Below are positions 1 to 7,311 of a DNA stretch of 64,000 nucleotides, in pieces. How positions within the stretch are numbered: position 1 is the first letter of the stretch; each line of letters starts with the position of its first letter. The position numbers were made by a program, and so were the translations under genes. Below the pieces are notes generated by a model that did not search any database, was not told the origin of the DNA, and was given only the letters and a program-made list of their open reading frames with translations. Origin of the DNA: Oxalobacteraceae bacterium OTU3CINTB1 (lineage in GTDB: Bacteria; Pseudomonadota; Gammaproteobacteria; Burkholderiales; Burkholderiaceae_D). The stretch spans positions 124,001 through 188,000 of the forward strand of contig CP099652.1 of assembly GCA_024123955.1 (NCBI GenBank), read 5' to 3'.

Positions 1-1
1 C

Positions 2-2710
2 GACGAACTGTCGGCCGGCGTGGCGCGCCTGCGCGGCGAGATCGACCGCCTTCTCGGCGAGAAGGAAGGCGGCGCCGCCATCGACCATGCCACCGACTGG
101 CTGTTCGAGCACCTTGGTCTGAACGACGACGCCGCCGGCCAGATCGTCGACTACCTGGCCCGCGCGCGCTCCGCGCTCGGCGCGCTGCCGACCCGCGACA
201 TCCTGGTGATGGAGCGCTTCTTCGACGCCTCGGGCGGCATGCAGCTGGTGCTGCATTCGCCGTACGGCAGCCGCATCAACCGGGCCTGGGGACTGGCGCT
301 GCGAAAGCGCTTCTGCCGAACCTTCAACTTCGAGCTGCAGGCCGCCGCCACCGAGGACGCGATCGTGCTGTCGCTGTCGGACACCCACAGCTTTCCGCTC
401 GACGAGGTGTGGCGCTACCTGCGCTCGGGCAGCGCCGAGCATGTGCTGATCCAGGCGCTGCTCGACGCGCCACTGTTCAACGTGCGGTGGCGCTGGAACG
501 CCACGACCGCGCTGGCCCTGCCACGCTACGCAGGCGGCCGCAAGGTCGCGCCGCAGCTGCAACGCATGAAGAGCGACGACCTGCTGGCCGCCGTCTTCCC
601 CGACCAGGCGGCGTGCCTGGAGAACATCGTCGGCGAGCGCGAGCTGCCCAGCCATCCGCTGGTCGACCAGACGCTCGACGACTGCCTGCACGAGGCGATG
701 GACAGCGAGGGCTGGCTGGCCCTGCTGCGCCGCATGGAGGCGGGCGAAGTGCGGCTGCTGTCGCGCGACCTGCCGGCGCCTTCGCCGCTGGCGATGGAAA
801 TCCTCAACGCCCGGCCCTACGCCTTCCTCGACGACGCCCCGCTGGAGGAACGCCGCACGCAGGCGGTGGTCAACCGCCGCTGGACCGATCCCGCCTCCAC
901 CGACGACCTGGGCGCGCTCGACGCCGGCGCCATCGAGGCGGTGGCCGCCGAAGCCTGGCCCGGCCCGCGCAACGGCGACGAAATGCACGAGGCGCTGATG
1001 TCGCTGGCCTGCATCACCGAAGACGAGGCGGCGGCCGGCGACGGCTGGCGCGTGCTGCTGGCGGCACTGGCCGCCGGCGGCCGGGCGACGCGCCTGCACG
1101 GCGGCGGCGCCGACCTGTGGGTGGCGCTGGAACGCCTGGCGTGCCTGCGCGCGGCCTACCCGGACGCCGTCGCCACGCCGGCGCTGGCGATACCGGAGCG
1201 CCTTGCGGCCAACGACTGCGACGAGCCGTGGACACGCGACGACGCGCTGGTCGAGATCCTGCGCGCGCGCCTGAGCGGCTTCGGCCCGCAACCGCTGGCC
1301 GCCATCGCCGGCCCGCTCGGTCTGCCGGAGGGCGACACCGCCATCGCGCTGGCCCGGCTCGAAAGCGAAGGCTATGTGATGCGCGGGCGCTTCACCCCCG
1401 GCGCCACTGGCGAGGAATGGTGCGAACGGCACCTGCTGGCGCGCATCCACCGCTACACCATCAAAAGCCTGAGGCGCGAGATCGAACCGGTCGAACGCCA
1501 GGATTTCATGCGCTTCCTGTTCGAGTGGCAGCACCTGGCCGAGGATGCGCGGCTGCGCGGCAGTGAGTCGCTGCCCACGATACTGGCGCAGCTGGAGGGC
1601 TACGAGGCGGCCGCCGGCGCCTGGGAAAGCGAGCTGCTGGCGCTGCGCATGGAGGACTACTCGATGCTGTGGCTCGATGACTTGTGCCGCGCCGGCAAAG
1701 TGGTCTGGACGCGGGTCGGCGCGCCGGCCAGCGCCGCCGGCGGCCCGGTGCGCGCCACGCCGCTGGTGCTGCTGCCGCGCCGCCAGCTCGGCCTGTGGCA
1801 CGCGCTGCCGGCCGTCGCCGCCGAGGTGGAGGTGTCGCCGCGCGCGGCACGCGTGCTCGAGGCGCTGCGGCGCGAGGGCGCCATGTTCTTCGACGAGCTG
1901 TCGCGCGACGCCCGGTTGCTGCCGGTCGAACTGGAAACCACGCTGGGCGAGCTGGTGGCGACGGGGCTGGTCAACGCCGACAGCTACGCCGGCCTGCGCG
2001 CCATGCTGCTGCCGGCGGCCAAGCGCGCCACCATGGACAAGCGCCGCCGCCGTGGCGCCGGCCCGACGATGGAGGAAGCGGGCCGCTGGGCGCTGGTGCG
2101 GCGCGCCGACGGCGTCACCATCACCGAGCGCTTCACCGGGTTGACCGTGGACGGCGGCGGCGCCGACGACAATGATGCGGCGGCCACGCCCCCGCCGGCG
2201 GCGCAGGCGCGCAAGCCAGCGACTACACCGGTTGCGCGCAGGCCGCGCACCGATCCGCAAACGCTGGAGCACATCGCCATGACACTGCTGCGCCGCTACG
2301 GCGTGATGTTCTGGCGCCTGCTCGAGCGCGAGGCCGCGTGGCTGCCGGCATGGCGAGAACTGCTGCCGGTGTACCATCGGCTGGAGGCGCGCGGCGAGAT
2401 TCGCGGCGGCCGTTTCGTGGCCGGCCTGTCGGGCGAGCAGTTCGCGCTGCCCGAGGCGATTCCGCTGCTGCGCGAGATGCGCCCCCGGCCGCACGACGGC
2501 GGCTTTGTCGGCATCTCCGGGGTCGACCCGCTCAACCTGTGTGGCACCCTGCTGCCGGGCGATAAGGTGCCGGCGCTGGCCGGCAACCGCGTGCTGTTCC
2601 GCGACGGCCTGCCGGTGGCCGCCATCGTCGCCGGCAAATTCCGCTACCTGCAAACGCCCGACCCGGCCGAGCGCGAACTGCTGCACGCCCAACTGGTCGC
2701 GCGCCGATAG
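2..2710 (+). CDS. lhr: Lhr-type large ATP-dependent helicase, C-terminal part (5' truncated by window)
   Basis: The reading frame is open from the first bases, so the true start lies left of the window; the GTG at 20 is not a credible start. The visible ~900 residues match the C-terminal region of long Lhr-family superfamily 2 helicases. Recognisable stretches are LHSPYGSRINRAWGLALRKR and QLQRMKSDDLLAAVFPD, typical of the DEAD/H-associated region after the two RecA domains, followed by winged-helix-like repeats. The Walker motifs would be upstream and are not seen. Long Lhr proteins (about 1400-1500 aa) are ATP-dependent 3'-5' helicases linked to DNA repair. The family call is firm and the exact role is not. 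A low-complexity Ala/Pro linker near residues 725-745 precedes the last domain. Confidence 0.88.
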   Translation, partial: DELSAGVARLRGEIDRLLGEKEGGAAIDHATDWLFEHLGLNDDAAGQIVDYLARARSALGALPTRDILVMERFFDASGGMQLVLHSPYGSRINRAWGLALRKRFCRTFNFELQAAATEDAIVLSLSDTHSFPLDEVWRYLRSGSAEHVLIQALLDAPLFNVRWRWNATTALALPRYAGGRKVAPQLQRMKSDDLLAAVFPDQAACLENIVGERELPSHPLVDQTLDDCLHEAMDSEGWLALLRRMEAGEVRLLSRDLPAPSPLAMEILNARPYAFLDDAPLEERRTQAVVNRRWTDPASTDDLGALDAGAIEAVAAEAWPGPRNGDEMHEALMSLACITEDEAAAGDGWRVLLAALAAGGRATRLHGGGADLWVALERLACLRAAYPDAVATPALAIPERLAANDCDEPWTRDDALVEILRARLSGFGPQPLAAIAGPLGLPEGDTAIALARLESEGYVMRGRFTPGATGEEWCERHLLARIHRYTIKSLRREIEPVERQDFMRFLFEWQHLAEDARLRGSESLPTILAQLEGYEAAAGAWESELLALRMEDYSMLWLDDLCRAGKVVWTRVGAPASAAGGPVRATPLVLLPRRQLGLWHALPAVAAEVEVSPRAARVLEALRREGAMFFDELSRDARLLPVELETTLGELVATGLVNADSYAGLRAMLLPAAKRATMDKRRRRGAGPTMEEAGRWALVRRADGVTITERFTGLTVDGGGADDNDAAATPPPAAQARKPATTPVARRPRTDPQTLEHIAMTLLRRYGVMFWRLLEREAAWLPAWRELLPVYHRLEARGEIRGGRFVAGLSGEQFALPEAIPLLREMRPRPHDGGFVGISGVDPLNLCGTLLPGDKVPALAGNRVLFRDGLPVAAIVAGKFRYLQTPDPAERELLHAQLVARR

Positions 2711-2722
2711 CGCGGCGCGACT

Positions 2723-2750
2723 TTGCGTCAACATGTGACTTGCATTAAAT
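2723..2750 (+). promoter_or_regulatory. possible promoter for the small ORF at 2839
   Basis: TTGCGT (2723-2728) and TTAAAT (2745-2750) are separated by 16 bases, in an AT-richer patch between the helicase stop and the small ORF. This is a weak match to the vegetative consensus, judged by eye only. Confidence 0.3.
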
Positions 2751-2838
2751 ACTTTAGTTTCCGGCAAGAATCGTGTCGAGCTCTTCGTTAGGGTTCGATA
2801 CGATGGCGGTTCAGCATCAGCTATCACAAAGGACACAC

Positions 2839-3045
2839 ATGGAATACTCGGACCTCAGCATCGCCATTCAGATCCGCACGCTTGCGGCGATCCGCCAAGC
2901 AGAAACCCTGCGCGCGCGCGGCAACATCGCCCCGGACAGCGCCGAGGGCCGAAAGTGGGTCGAGGAAAATTCGTTGATGACGTTCGTACCGCTCGTCATC
3001 AACGAGTTAAAGCAAATCACCGAAATCATCAAGCAGGAATACTGA
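2839..3045 (+). CDS. hypothetical protein, 68 aa
   Basis: I chose the ATG at 2839 because AAAGGA lies just upstream. An earlier in-frame start at 2773 has no ribosome site and would add a stretch unlike protein. The product (MEYSDLSIAIQIRTLAAIRQ...) is soluble and helical, with no membrane segment or cysteine pair, and ends in an acidic/lysine helix (ITEIIKQEY). I do not recognise a family. It stands alone between the helicase and a convergent gene, so context gives no function. Codon use and the good Shine-Dalgarno argue that it is real. Confidence 0.6.
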   Translation: MEYSDLSIAIQIRTLAAIRQAETLRARGNIAPDSAEGRKWVEENSLMTFVPLVINELKQITEIIKQEY

Positions 3046-3071
3046 CAACCTCTTTCAGCATCGGTTTACGC

Positions 3072-3632
3072 TCATTCCCGTGACAGCCATCTGGCCCCCC
3101 ACCGGGAGAGCAGCGGCATGAGCCAATACACCATGATGGCTGAGATCGTCGCTGCGTTTAACGCCATCACAAAAAAACCTGGCAAAGCCGGCATCAGGGC
3201 ACGCGCCAGCGCTCCGACCGAAACGGGGATCAGCGCAGTGAGAGGAAATACCGCCAAGGTCGACAGCACCCATTGCTTCCAGCGTCTCGGGACGGCGGCT
3301 CGGCGGGGCGCGGCAAACCAAAATTCATTATCGTCGTGAACCTGGTATCTGTCCTCCTGTAGAAGCCAGGGCTGCACCTGCCTTAGCAGCGCCGCGCGGA
3401 CGCCGGACTGCAGCCACGCCTCTGCGTCGGCGCCGGATGAAAATCTCAGTATCACGACGTAGCGCAAACCTGCACCGACCGGCCTGATGATATCCGTCGC
3501 CAAATATCCCTTGAAGCGTTGGTGTGCCTCTGTCGCGGTGTCGATCCACGACTCGTAACTGGCATGGCGGTCCGGCGCGACGTCGTGAACGATCACGCTG
3601 GTACCCTGGCTCGCTGTGTGATATGCGTCCAC
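3072..3632 (-). CDS. ABM-domain (antibiotic biosynthesis monooxygenase-like) membrane protein
   Basis: 186 aa. The first ~95 residues resemble the ABM/dimeric alpha-beta barrel fold: VIVHDVAPDRHASYESWI, then RYVVILRFSSGADAEAWL. After a basic linker (RRAAVPRRWKQ) come two hydrophobic segments, about residues 121-145 and 150-172, so the domain is probably tethered at the cytoplasmic face of the inner membrane. This ABM plus two-TM architecture is known among uncharacterised proteobacterial proteins. It is the last gene of a four-gene minus-strand run, 13 bases after the SnoaL-like gene. ABM domains often act on quinones or polyketides, but the substrate here is unknown. Confidence 0.7.
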   Translation of the reverse strand: MDAYHTASQGTSVIVHDVAPDRHASYESWIDTATEAHQRFKGYLATDIIRPVGAGLRYVVILRFSSGADAEAWLQSGVRAALLRQVQPWLLQEDRYQVHDDNEFWFAAPRRAAVPRRWKQWVLSTLAVFPLTALIPVSVGALARALMPALPGFFVMALNAATISAIMVYWLMPLLSRWGARWLSRE

Positions 3633-3645
3633 TGTTCCGCGCCGC

Positions 3646-4164
3646 TCAGTAGTGCTTTCCTACTTCAAATGCCGGCAGATCCGGGTCGGTCTTCACCGTC
3701 CAGCTGCCGCCCTGCCTGAAGGACGAAGCAGACGCGTAGGTATCCTCCATGAACTGGAAGTAAACGATTTTCCCGTCCTTCACTTTTGCATGGATCGAGA
3801 ATGGCGAACGGAAGGAGGTGCCGACGGCTACCGACCGGTAAGTGAATGCGCCGAACACGGCGACGTCGTCACCCGCACCGAAGATGTCGATAATTCCGAA
3901 CTCCTCGATCGTCCAGAACCTGGCCACGCGTGCGAAGGTGCTGCTAAAACCCTCCGGACCTTTGGATGTACCCGCCCAGGGTTCGATCTGCTTTAGCTCC
4001 GGATTATCGAAATTTAACGAGACGTAGGTCGCGTCGGGCGCGACCAAACGTTTTGAAGCGGCCTCGACTTTTTCCGGTGCTGTATTTTCAAGAAACTCCT
4101 TGAGGACCTCGATCGGGTCACGATAAACCGTGTTTGCGGCACTCGCAATAATTTGCTTCGACAT
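3646..4164 (-). CDS. SnoaL-like / NTF2-superfamily protein
   Basis: 172 aa. The pattern is that of an NTF2-like cone fold: an N-terminal helix (DPIEVLKEFLENTAPEKVEA), then SLNFDNPELKQIEPWAGTSK, and a strand-rich end (FSIHAKVKDGKIVYFQFMED). Such proteins are ester-cyclase-like or isomerase-like enzymes, or ligand binders; no catalytic residue can be assigned with confidence. No signal peptide is visible. The gene sits 35 bases after one ABM gene and 13 before another in the same operon. Its base composition looks less GC-rich than the housekeeping genes nearby, which suggests the block was acquired. Confidence 0.7.
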   Translation of the reverse strand: MSKQIIASAANTVYRDPIEVLKEFLENTAPEKVEAASKRLVAPDATYVSLNFDNPELKQIEPWAGTSKGPEGFSSTFARVARFWTIEEFGIIDIFGAGDDVAVFGAFTYRSVAVGTSFRSPFSIHAKVKDGKIVYFQFMEDTYASASSFRQGGSWTVKTDPDLPAFEVGKHY

Positions 4165-4199
4165 TTACTTTTCTTTCGTTAAATTTGAAGACGGCGGCG

Positions 4200-4496
4200 T
4201 CAAAGGACGCGATTCAACACACGTCCGAATTCGGTCTTATCGACGTTCTTCACACCATGTTCCTCGAAGTGCTTGATATGTGGACCATGTTCATGATGCT
4301 TCGCGCGCGCTTCGGCGGACGACCACTCTTCTACCAATACAAAATGGCCGGGGGCGTCCTTATCTTCCAACAAGTCGTAACGGATATTGCCATCTTCGTT
4401 GCGGGAAGGCTCGACCAGCCTGGAAAGATCAACACGGAGTTCGTCCGCCTTACCCTCTTTGGCCTTCAATCCGAAAACAATAAATAATGTACTCAT
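4200..4496 (-). CDS. putative quinol monooxygenase (ABM family), 98 aa
   Basis: The product MSTLFIVFGLKAKEGKADEL... with VEEWSSAEARAKHHEHGPHI is a compact single ABM domain like YgiN-type quinol monooxygenases: beta strand, KAKEGK helix, and an EEW-SxExxxxHxxxxH motif. I start at the ATG at 4496; a TTG four codons earlier (4508) is less likely. The size of about 98 aa is usual for the family, which dimerises. It lies 62 bases downstream of the isochorismatase-like gene, with a strong hairpin in the gap, and 35 bases before the SnoaL-like gene. A role in quinone or electrophile handling is an inference. Confidence 0.78.
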   Translation of the reverse strand: MSTLFIVFGLKAKEGKADELRVDLSRLVEPSRNEDGNIRYDLLEDKDAPGHFVLVEEWSSAEARAKHHEHGPHIKHFEEHGVKNVDKTEFGRVLNRVL

Positions 4497-4518
4497 CAAG
4501 GTTCCCAAATAGTTGATT

Positions 4519-4546
4519 GGTAGCGATCGCGTTCGCGATCGCCACC
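4519..4546 (-). other. intercistronic stem-loop with two GCGATCGC cores
   Basis: Arms 4519-4531 and 4534-4546 pair over 13 positions with one mismatch around a TT loop, and each contains GCGATCGC. The hairpin lies between the isochorismatase-like stop and the ABM start inside one operon, and has no T-tract. It could set relative mRNA stability or be a protein site. Confidence 0.6.
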
Positions 4547-4558
4547 ATGGATGTCCGC

Positions 4559-5203
4559 TTACTTCTTACCGGCTTCCTGCAGCGCCTTTTCAGCGTTGAA
4601 GCCGTCGTAGTTCTCGAATACGCCCATGAATCCTGGTACCGTCGCTTCACGTGCCCAGTCACGCTGAAGCTCGCAATACAGCTGAACGCGGCTGATGAGC
4701 TTTACGCCTGCCTGCTCCATGCGACGAAGCGCTGCCTCGTGCGCGGCAACCGAGGTGCCGCCGACGGCGTCAACCACCACATAGACTTCGTAGCCTTCCT
4801 GAATGGCGTCAAGCGCAGGAAACGCCAGGCATACTTCCGTCCACAGCGCGGTCATGATCAGCTTCTTTCGGCCGAAGGCCTTCACCGCGTCTTTGAACTC
4901 CGTGTCCTCCCAGGAGTTGACCGTAGTACGGTCGTAGGTCGGCAGGTGGCCGAGCACCTCCTGCAGGCCGGCAATCGGAGGCTGGTTACGGCCCGACTTG
5001 ACGTTGACGGTCGTGTGGACGATCGGCAGCTTGTAGTTCACTGCCGCCTTGGCGGTGCTGACGATGTTGAACACCAGCTCGTCGCGCGACATCGAGCGGA
5101 TGGACGATACCTGAACGGGCTGATAGTCGATGACGATGAACATCGAATTTTCGGGCGTCAGCAGGTGGTCGGTTTGAGGGTTGCGGATTTTTTCAGATGC
5201 CAT
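4559..5203 (-). CDS. isochorismatase-superfamily hydrolase (YcaC-like)
   Basis: 214 aa. The cysteine-hydrolase signature is present: D26 in MFIVIDYQP and C125 in TALWTEVCLAFPAL. The late YCELQRDW stretch resembles the CELHRDW of the YcaC subgroup. As in YcaC, the classical triad lysine is not obvious; R92 sits in that region. YcaC-type proteins are octameric hydrolases of unknown physiological substrate. This is the first gene of a four-gene minus-strand operon followed by ABM, SnoaL-like and membrane ABM genes, and the LysR gene at 5272-6216 lies just upstream on the same strand. Induction by that regulator is plausible but not shown. Confidence 0.82.
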   Translation of the reverse strand: MASEKIRNPQTDHLLTPENSMFIVIDYQPVQVSSIRSMSRDELVFNIVSTAKAAVNYKLPIVHTTVNVKSGRNQPPIAGLQEVLGHLPTYDRTTVNSWEDTEFKDAVKAFGRKKLIMTALWTEVCLAFPALDAIQEGYEVYVVVDAVGGTSVAAHEAALRRMEQAGVKLISRVQLYCELQRDWAREATVPGFMGVFENYDGFNAEKALQEAGKK

Positions 5204-5271
5204 GATATTTCTGCCTTATCGGTTGGGTGAAATCAAGAGTGCCAGCGTACCAATGTCGGTGGTAGCGCCGG

Positions 5272-6216
5272 TTAGTGCGACGCTGTTTCCAGCAAAGTGG
5301 AACAGCGTTTATCCGCTGCGCGCTGATGGGAAACGCACGCGCCAGCGAGCGTCTTGTTAAAACGCTCGACGAGCAGATCGGTCAGGATGCGAACTTTGCT
5401 CGTTGTCCGCTGGCCAGGGGGTCTCACGACATACGCGCCGGCGGGCGGTATCGGATGCTTCCGCATCACGGGCACGAGCTCACCCGCATCCAGGTGCTGT
5501 TGAACAAGGACTGTGGGAACCCGCGCGATACCCAGCCCCGCCAATGAGGCGGCGATCAACGCCGTGCCATTGTCGGCTTTGAAGCGCCCTTGCGGCCGTA
5601 GCGAGACGATGTTTTCTCCGTCCATGAATTGCCAGGCGTCGGTGCCGCGCGTCAGGGCCTGATGGTCCATCAGCTCCGCAATCGACTCGGGCGCCCCATG
5701 TGCTTTGACATACTCCGGACTGGCCACGACTGTGCAACAAATAGGCCCAATATATCGGGCCACTAAATTCGAGTCTGGAAGAACACCAAGTCGTATAGCG
5801 CAATCGTAGCCCTCCGTAACGAGATCGACGACATGGTCGCTGTAGCAGGTGTGGATATGAAGCAAGGGGTGGCGCCGCGCCATTTCGGCAAGTATCGGCG
5901 CGAAGTGAGTCGGGCCGAAAGCGAGCGGCGCGGATATGCGCAGGCGTCCGCTGAGCTCCCCCACGGGCTGCATCGTTTCCTTGCCGAGTTCGATCTCGGC
6001 ACAAGCCCTGGCCGCGTAGTCCCGAAAAGTGAGGCCAGCCTCCGTCAATGCCGCGCCGCGTGTTGTGCGCGAAAGCAATTGCATTCTCAACTCGTCTTCC
6101 AGGCGGGCGAGACGGCGGCTGACAATCGACTTGGACACGCCAAGCCGAAATGCGGCGGGCGAAATGCCGCCAGCATCTGCAACTTCGACAAAGGTCTGTA
6201 GCTCTTCGATATCCAA
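5272..6216 (-). CDS. LysR-family transcriptional regulator
   Basis: 314 aa. The N-terminal winged helix-turn-helix is clear: MDIEELQTFVEVADAGGISP, then RLGVSKSIVSRRLARLEDEL and RTTRGAALTEAG. A substrate-binding domain follows (SGRLRISAPLAFGPTHFAPI ... GYDCAIRLGVLPDSNLVARY). It is closest in style to the DsdC/AaeR-type branch that carries the LRISAP motif. It precedes the isochorismatase operon on the same strand with 68 bases between, so it may be cotranscribed or autoregulated. A second LysR gene diverges from it across a 147-base intergenic region. Confidence 0.9.
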   Translation of the reverse strand: MDIEELQTFVEVADAGGISPAAFRLGVSKSIVSRRLARLEDELRMQLLSRTTRGAALTEAGLTFRDYAARACAEIELGKETMQPVGELSGRLRISAPLAFGPTHFAPILAEMARRHPLLHIHTCYSDHVVDLVTEGYDCAIRLGVLPDSNLVARYIGPICCTVVASPEYVKAHGAPESIAELMDHQALTRGTDAWQFMDGENIVSLRPQGRFKADNGTALIAASLAGLGIARVPTVLVQQHLDAGELVPVMRKHPIPPAGAYVVRPPGQRTTSKVRILTDLLVERFNKTLAGACVSHQRAADKRCSTLLETASH

Positions 6217-6315
6217 TTTTTCCTGCTCCTGTTTCAGTAAAAACGTCTTCTTCGCACGCTAACGATCTGCCAATTTCCCCGGTACCGACCGAAATCGATG
6301 TTAGCATGCTGATTT

Positions 6316-6363
6316 GAGAACTTGGACGCCGTAAAGAGAACCTATCGTTCTCTGGCAGAGAAC
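6316..6363 (+). promoter_or_regulatory. half-site array, probable LysR operator
   Basis: AGAGAAC (6335-6341), GTTCTCT (6347-6353) and AGAGAAC (6357-6363) form two overlapping inverted repeats with 5- and 3-base gaps, and GAGAAC recurs at 6316-6321. TCTCTGGCAGAGA within it fits the LysR-type T-N11-A rule. The array ends at the base before the ATG of the LysR gene, in the region shared with the divergent LysR gene, which suggests autoregulation. Confidence 0.6.
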
Positions 6364-7278
6364 ATGAATAATTCATTTGAAGAGTTGCGCACGTTTGTCG
6401 CAGTTGTTCGCGGGCGTACCATCAGCGCCGCCGCGCGCGAACTGGGAGTGGTGAAATCGGCCGTGAGCCGCCGCCTGTCAGACCTTGAAAACAGGCTCGG
6501 CGTCCGGCTGATCAATCGCACCAGCCGCACCCTCACCCTGACCGACAGTGGTGCCGAACTCTATGAGCGGGCGCTGCGGCTGATGGCGGATCTGCAGGAT
6601 GCCGAACAGGCGGCCTCGCAGGGCGCCTTCAACGCCATCGGCACGTTGCGCATCTCTGTGCCGGTGTCATTTTCGGCCCACTGCCTGGCCCCTGTGCTGC
6701 ATCAGTTCTTGACGCAAAATCCGCAATTGGATCTGGAAATCGACACCACCGACCGGCAAGTCGATCTGGTACGCGAGGGCTACGACCTCGCCCTTCGGAT
6801 CACCAAGCTGAAAGATTCTTCACTGGTCGCGCGTGGTATCGCACCGATACATCATGCGCTGTGCGCAAGCCCCGCTTACATTTCGCAGCACGGTGCCCCG
6901 CGCACGCTGCAAGACCTCGCGCACCACAAGTTGATTGCATACACATTTACCGAGCCTCGGGATCGCTGGACGTTCAAGAATGGAGAGCAGATAAGTATCA
7001 CGCCGAACGTGAGGATTTCAAATGGCGACTCGATCAGGGAAGCGATCATCGGCGGATACGGCATCGCCTATCTGCCGACGTTTATCATCTACGACGCGGT
7101 GCGCGAAGGGAAATTGAAAATCCTGTTACCGGAGACCTTGCGCGAGCCGCTCGGCTTAAGCGCCGTCTACCCGTCGAGCCGCCATGTCGCCACCAAGGTC
7201 CGGCGCTTCGTCGACTTCTGCGTCGCCCAGTTTGGGGATAGACCGTTTTGGGACGACATCATCATCGCGCGTCCGTGA
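6364..7278 (+). CDS. LysR-family transcriptional regulator (divergent)
   Basis: 304 aa from the ATG at 6364. An upstream in-frame TTG at 6322 would place the palindromic array inside the coding region, so the ATG is preferred. HTH: FEELRTFVAVVRGRTISAAA and VVKSAVSRRLSDLENRLGVR. Effector domain: GTLRISVPVSFSAHCLAPVL and VREGYDLALRITKLKDSSLV. It belongs to the same LysR branch as the divergent neighbour but is clearly not identical, so this looks like an old duplication or a paired acquisition. Its targets may be the minus-strand operon or the flavoprotein gene that converges on it, with a 33-base gap. Confidence 0.9.
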   Translation: MNNSFEELRTFVAVVRGRTISAAARELGVVKSAVSRRLSDLENRLGVRLINRTSRTLTLTDSGAELYERALRLMADLQDAEQAASQGAFNAIGTLRISVPVSFSAHCLAPVLHQFLTQNPQLDLEIDTTDRQVDLVREGYDLALRITKLKDSSLVARGIAPIHHALCASPAYISQHGAPRTLQDLAHHKLIAYTFTEPRDRWTFKNGEQISITPNVRISNGDSIREAIIGGYGIAYLPTFIIYDAVREGKLKILLPETLREPLGLSAVYPSSRHVATKVRRFVDFCVAQFGDRPFWDDIIIARP

Positions 7279-7311
7279 AACGGTCCGATGTCGCCCCTCG
7301 GCCTACAGAGG

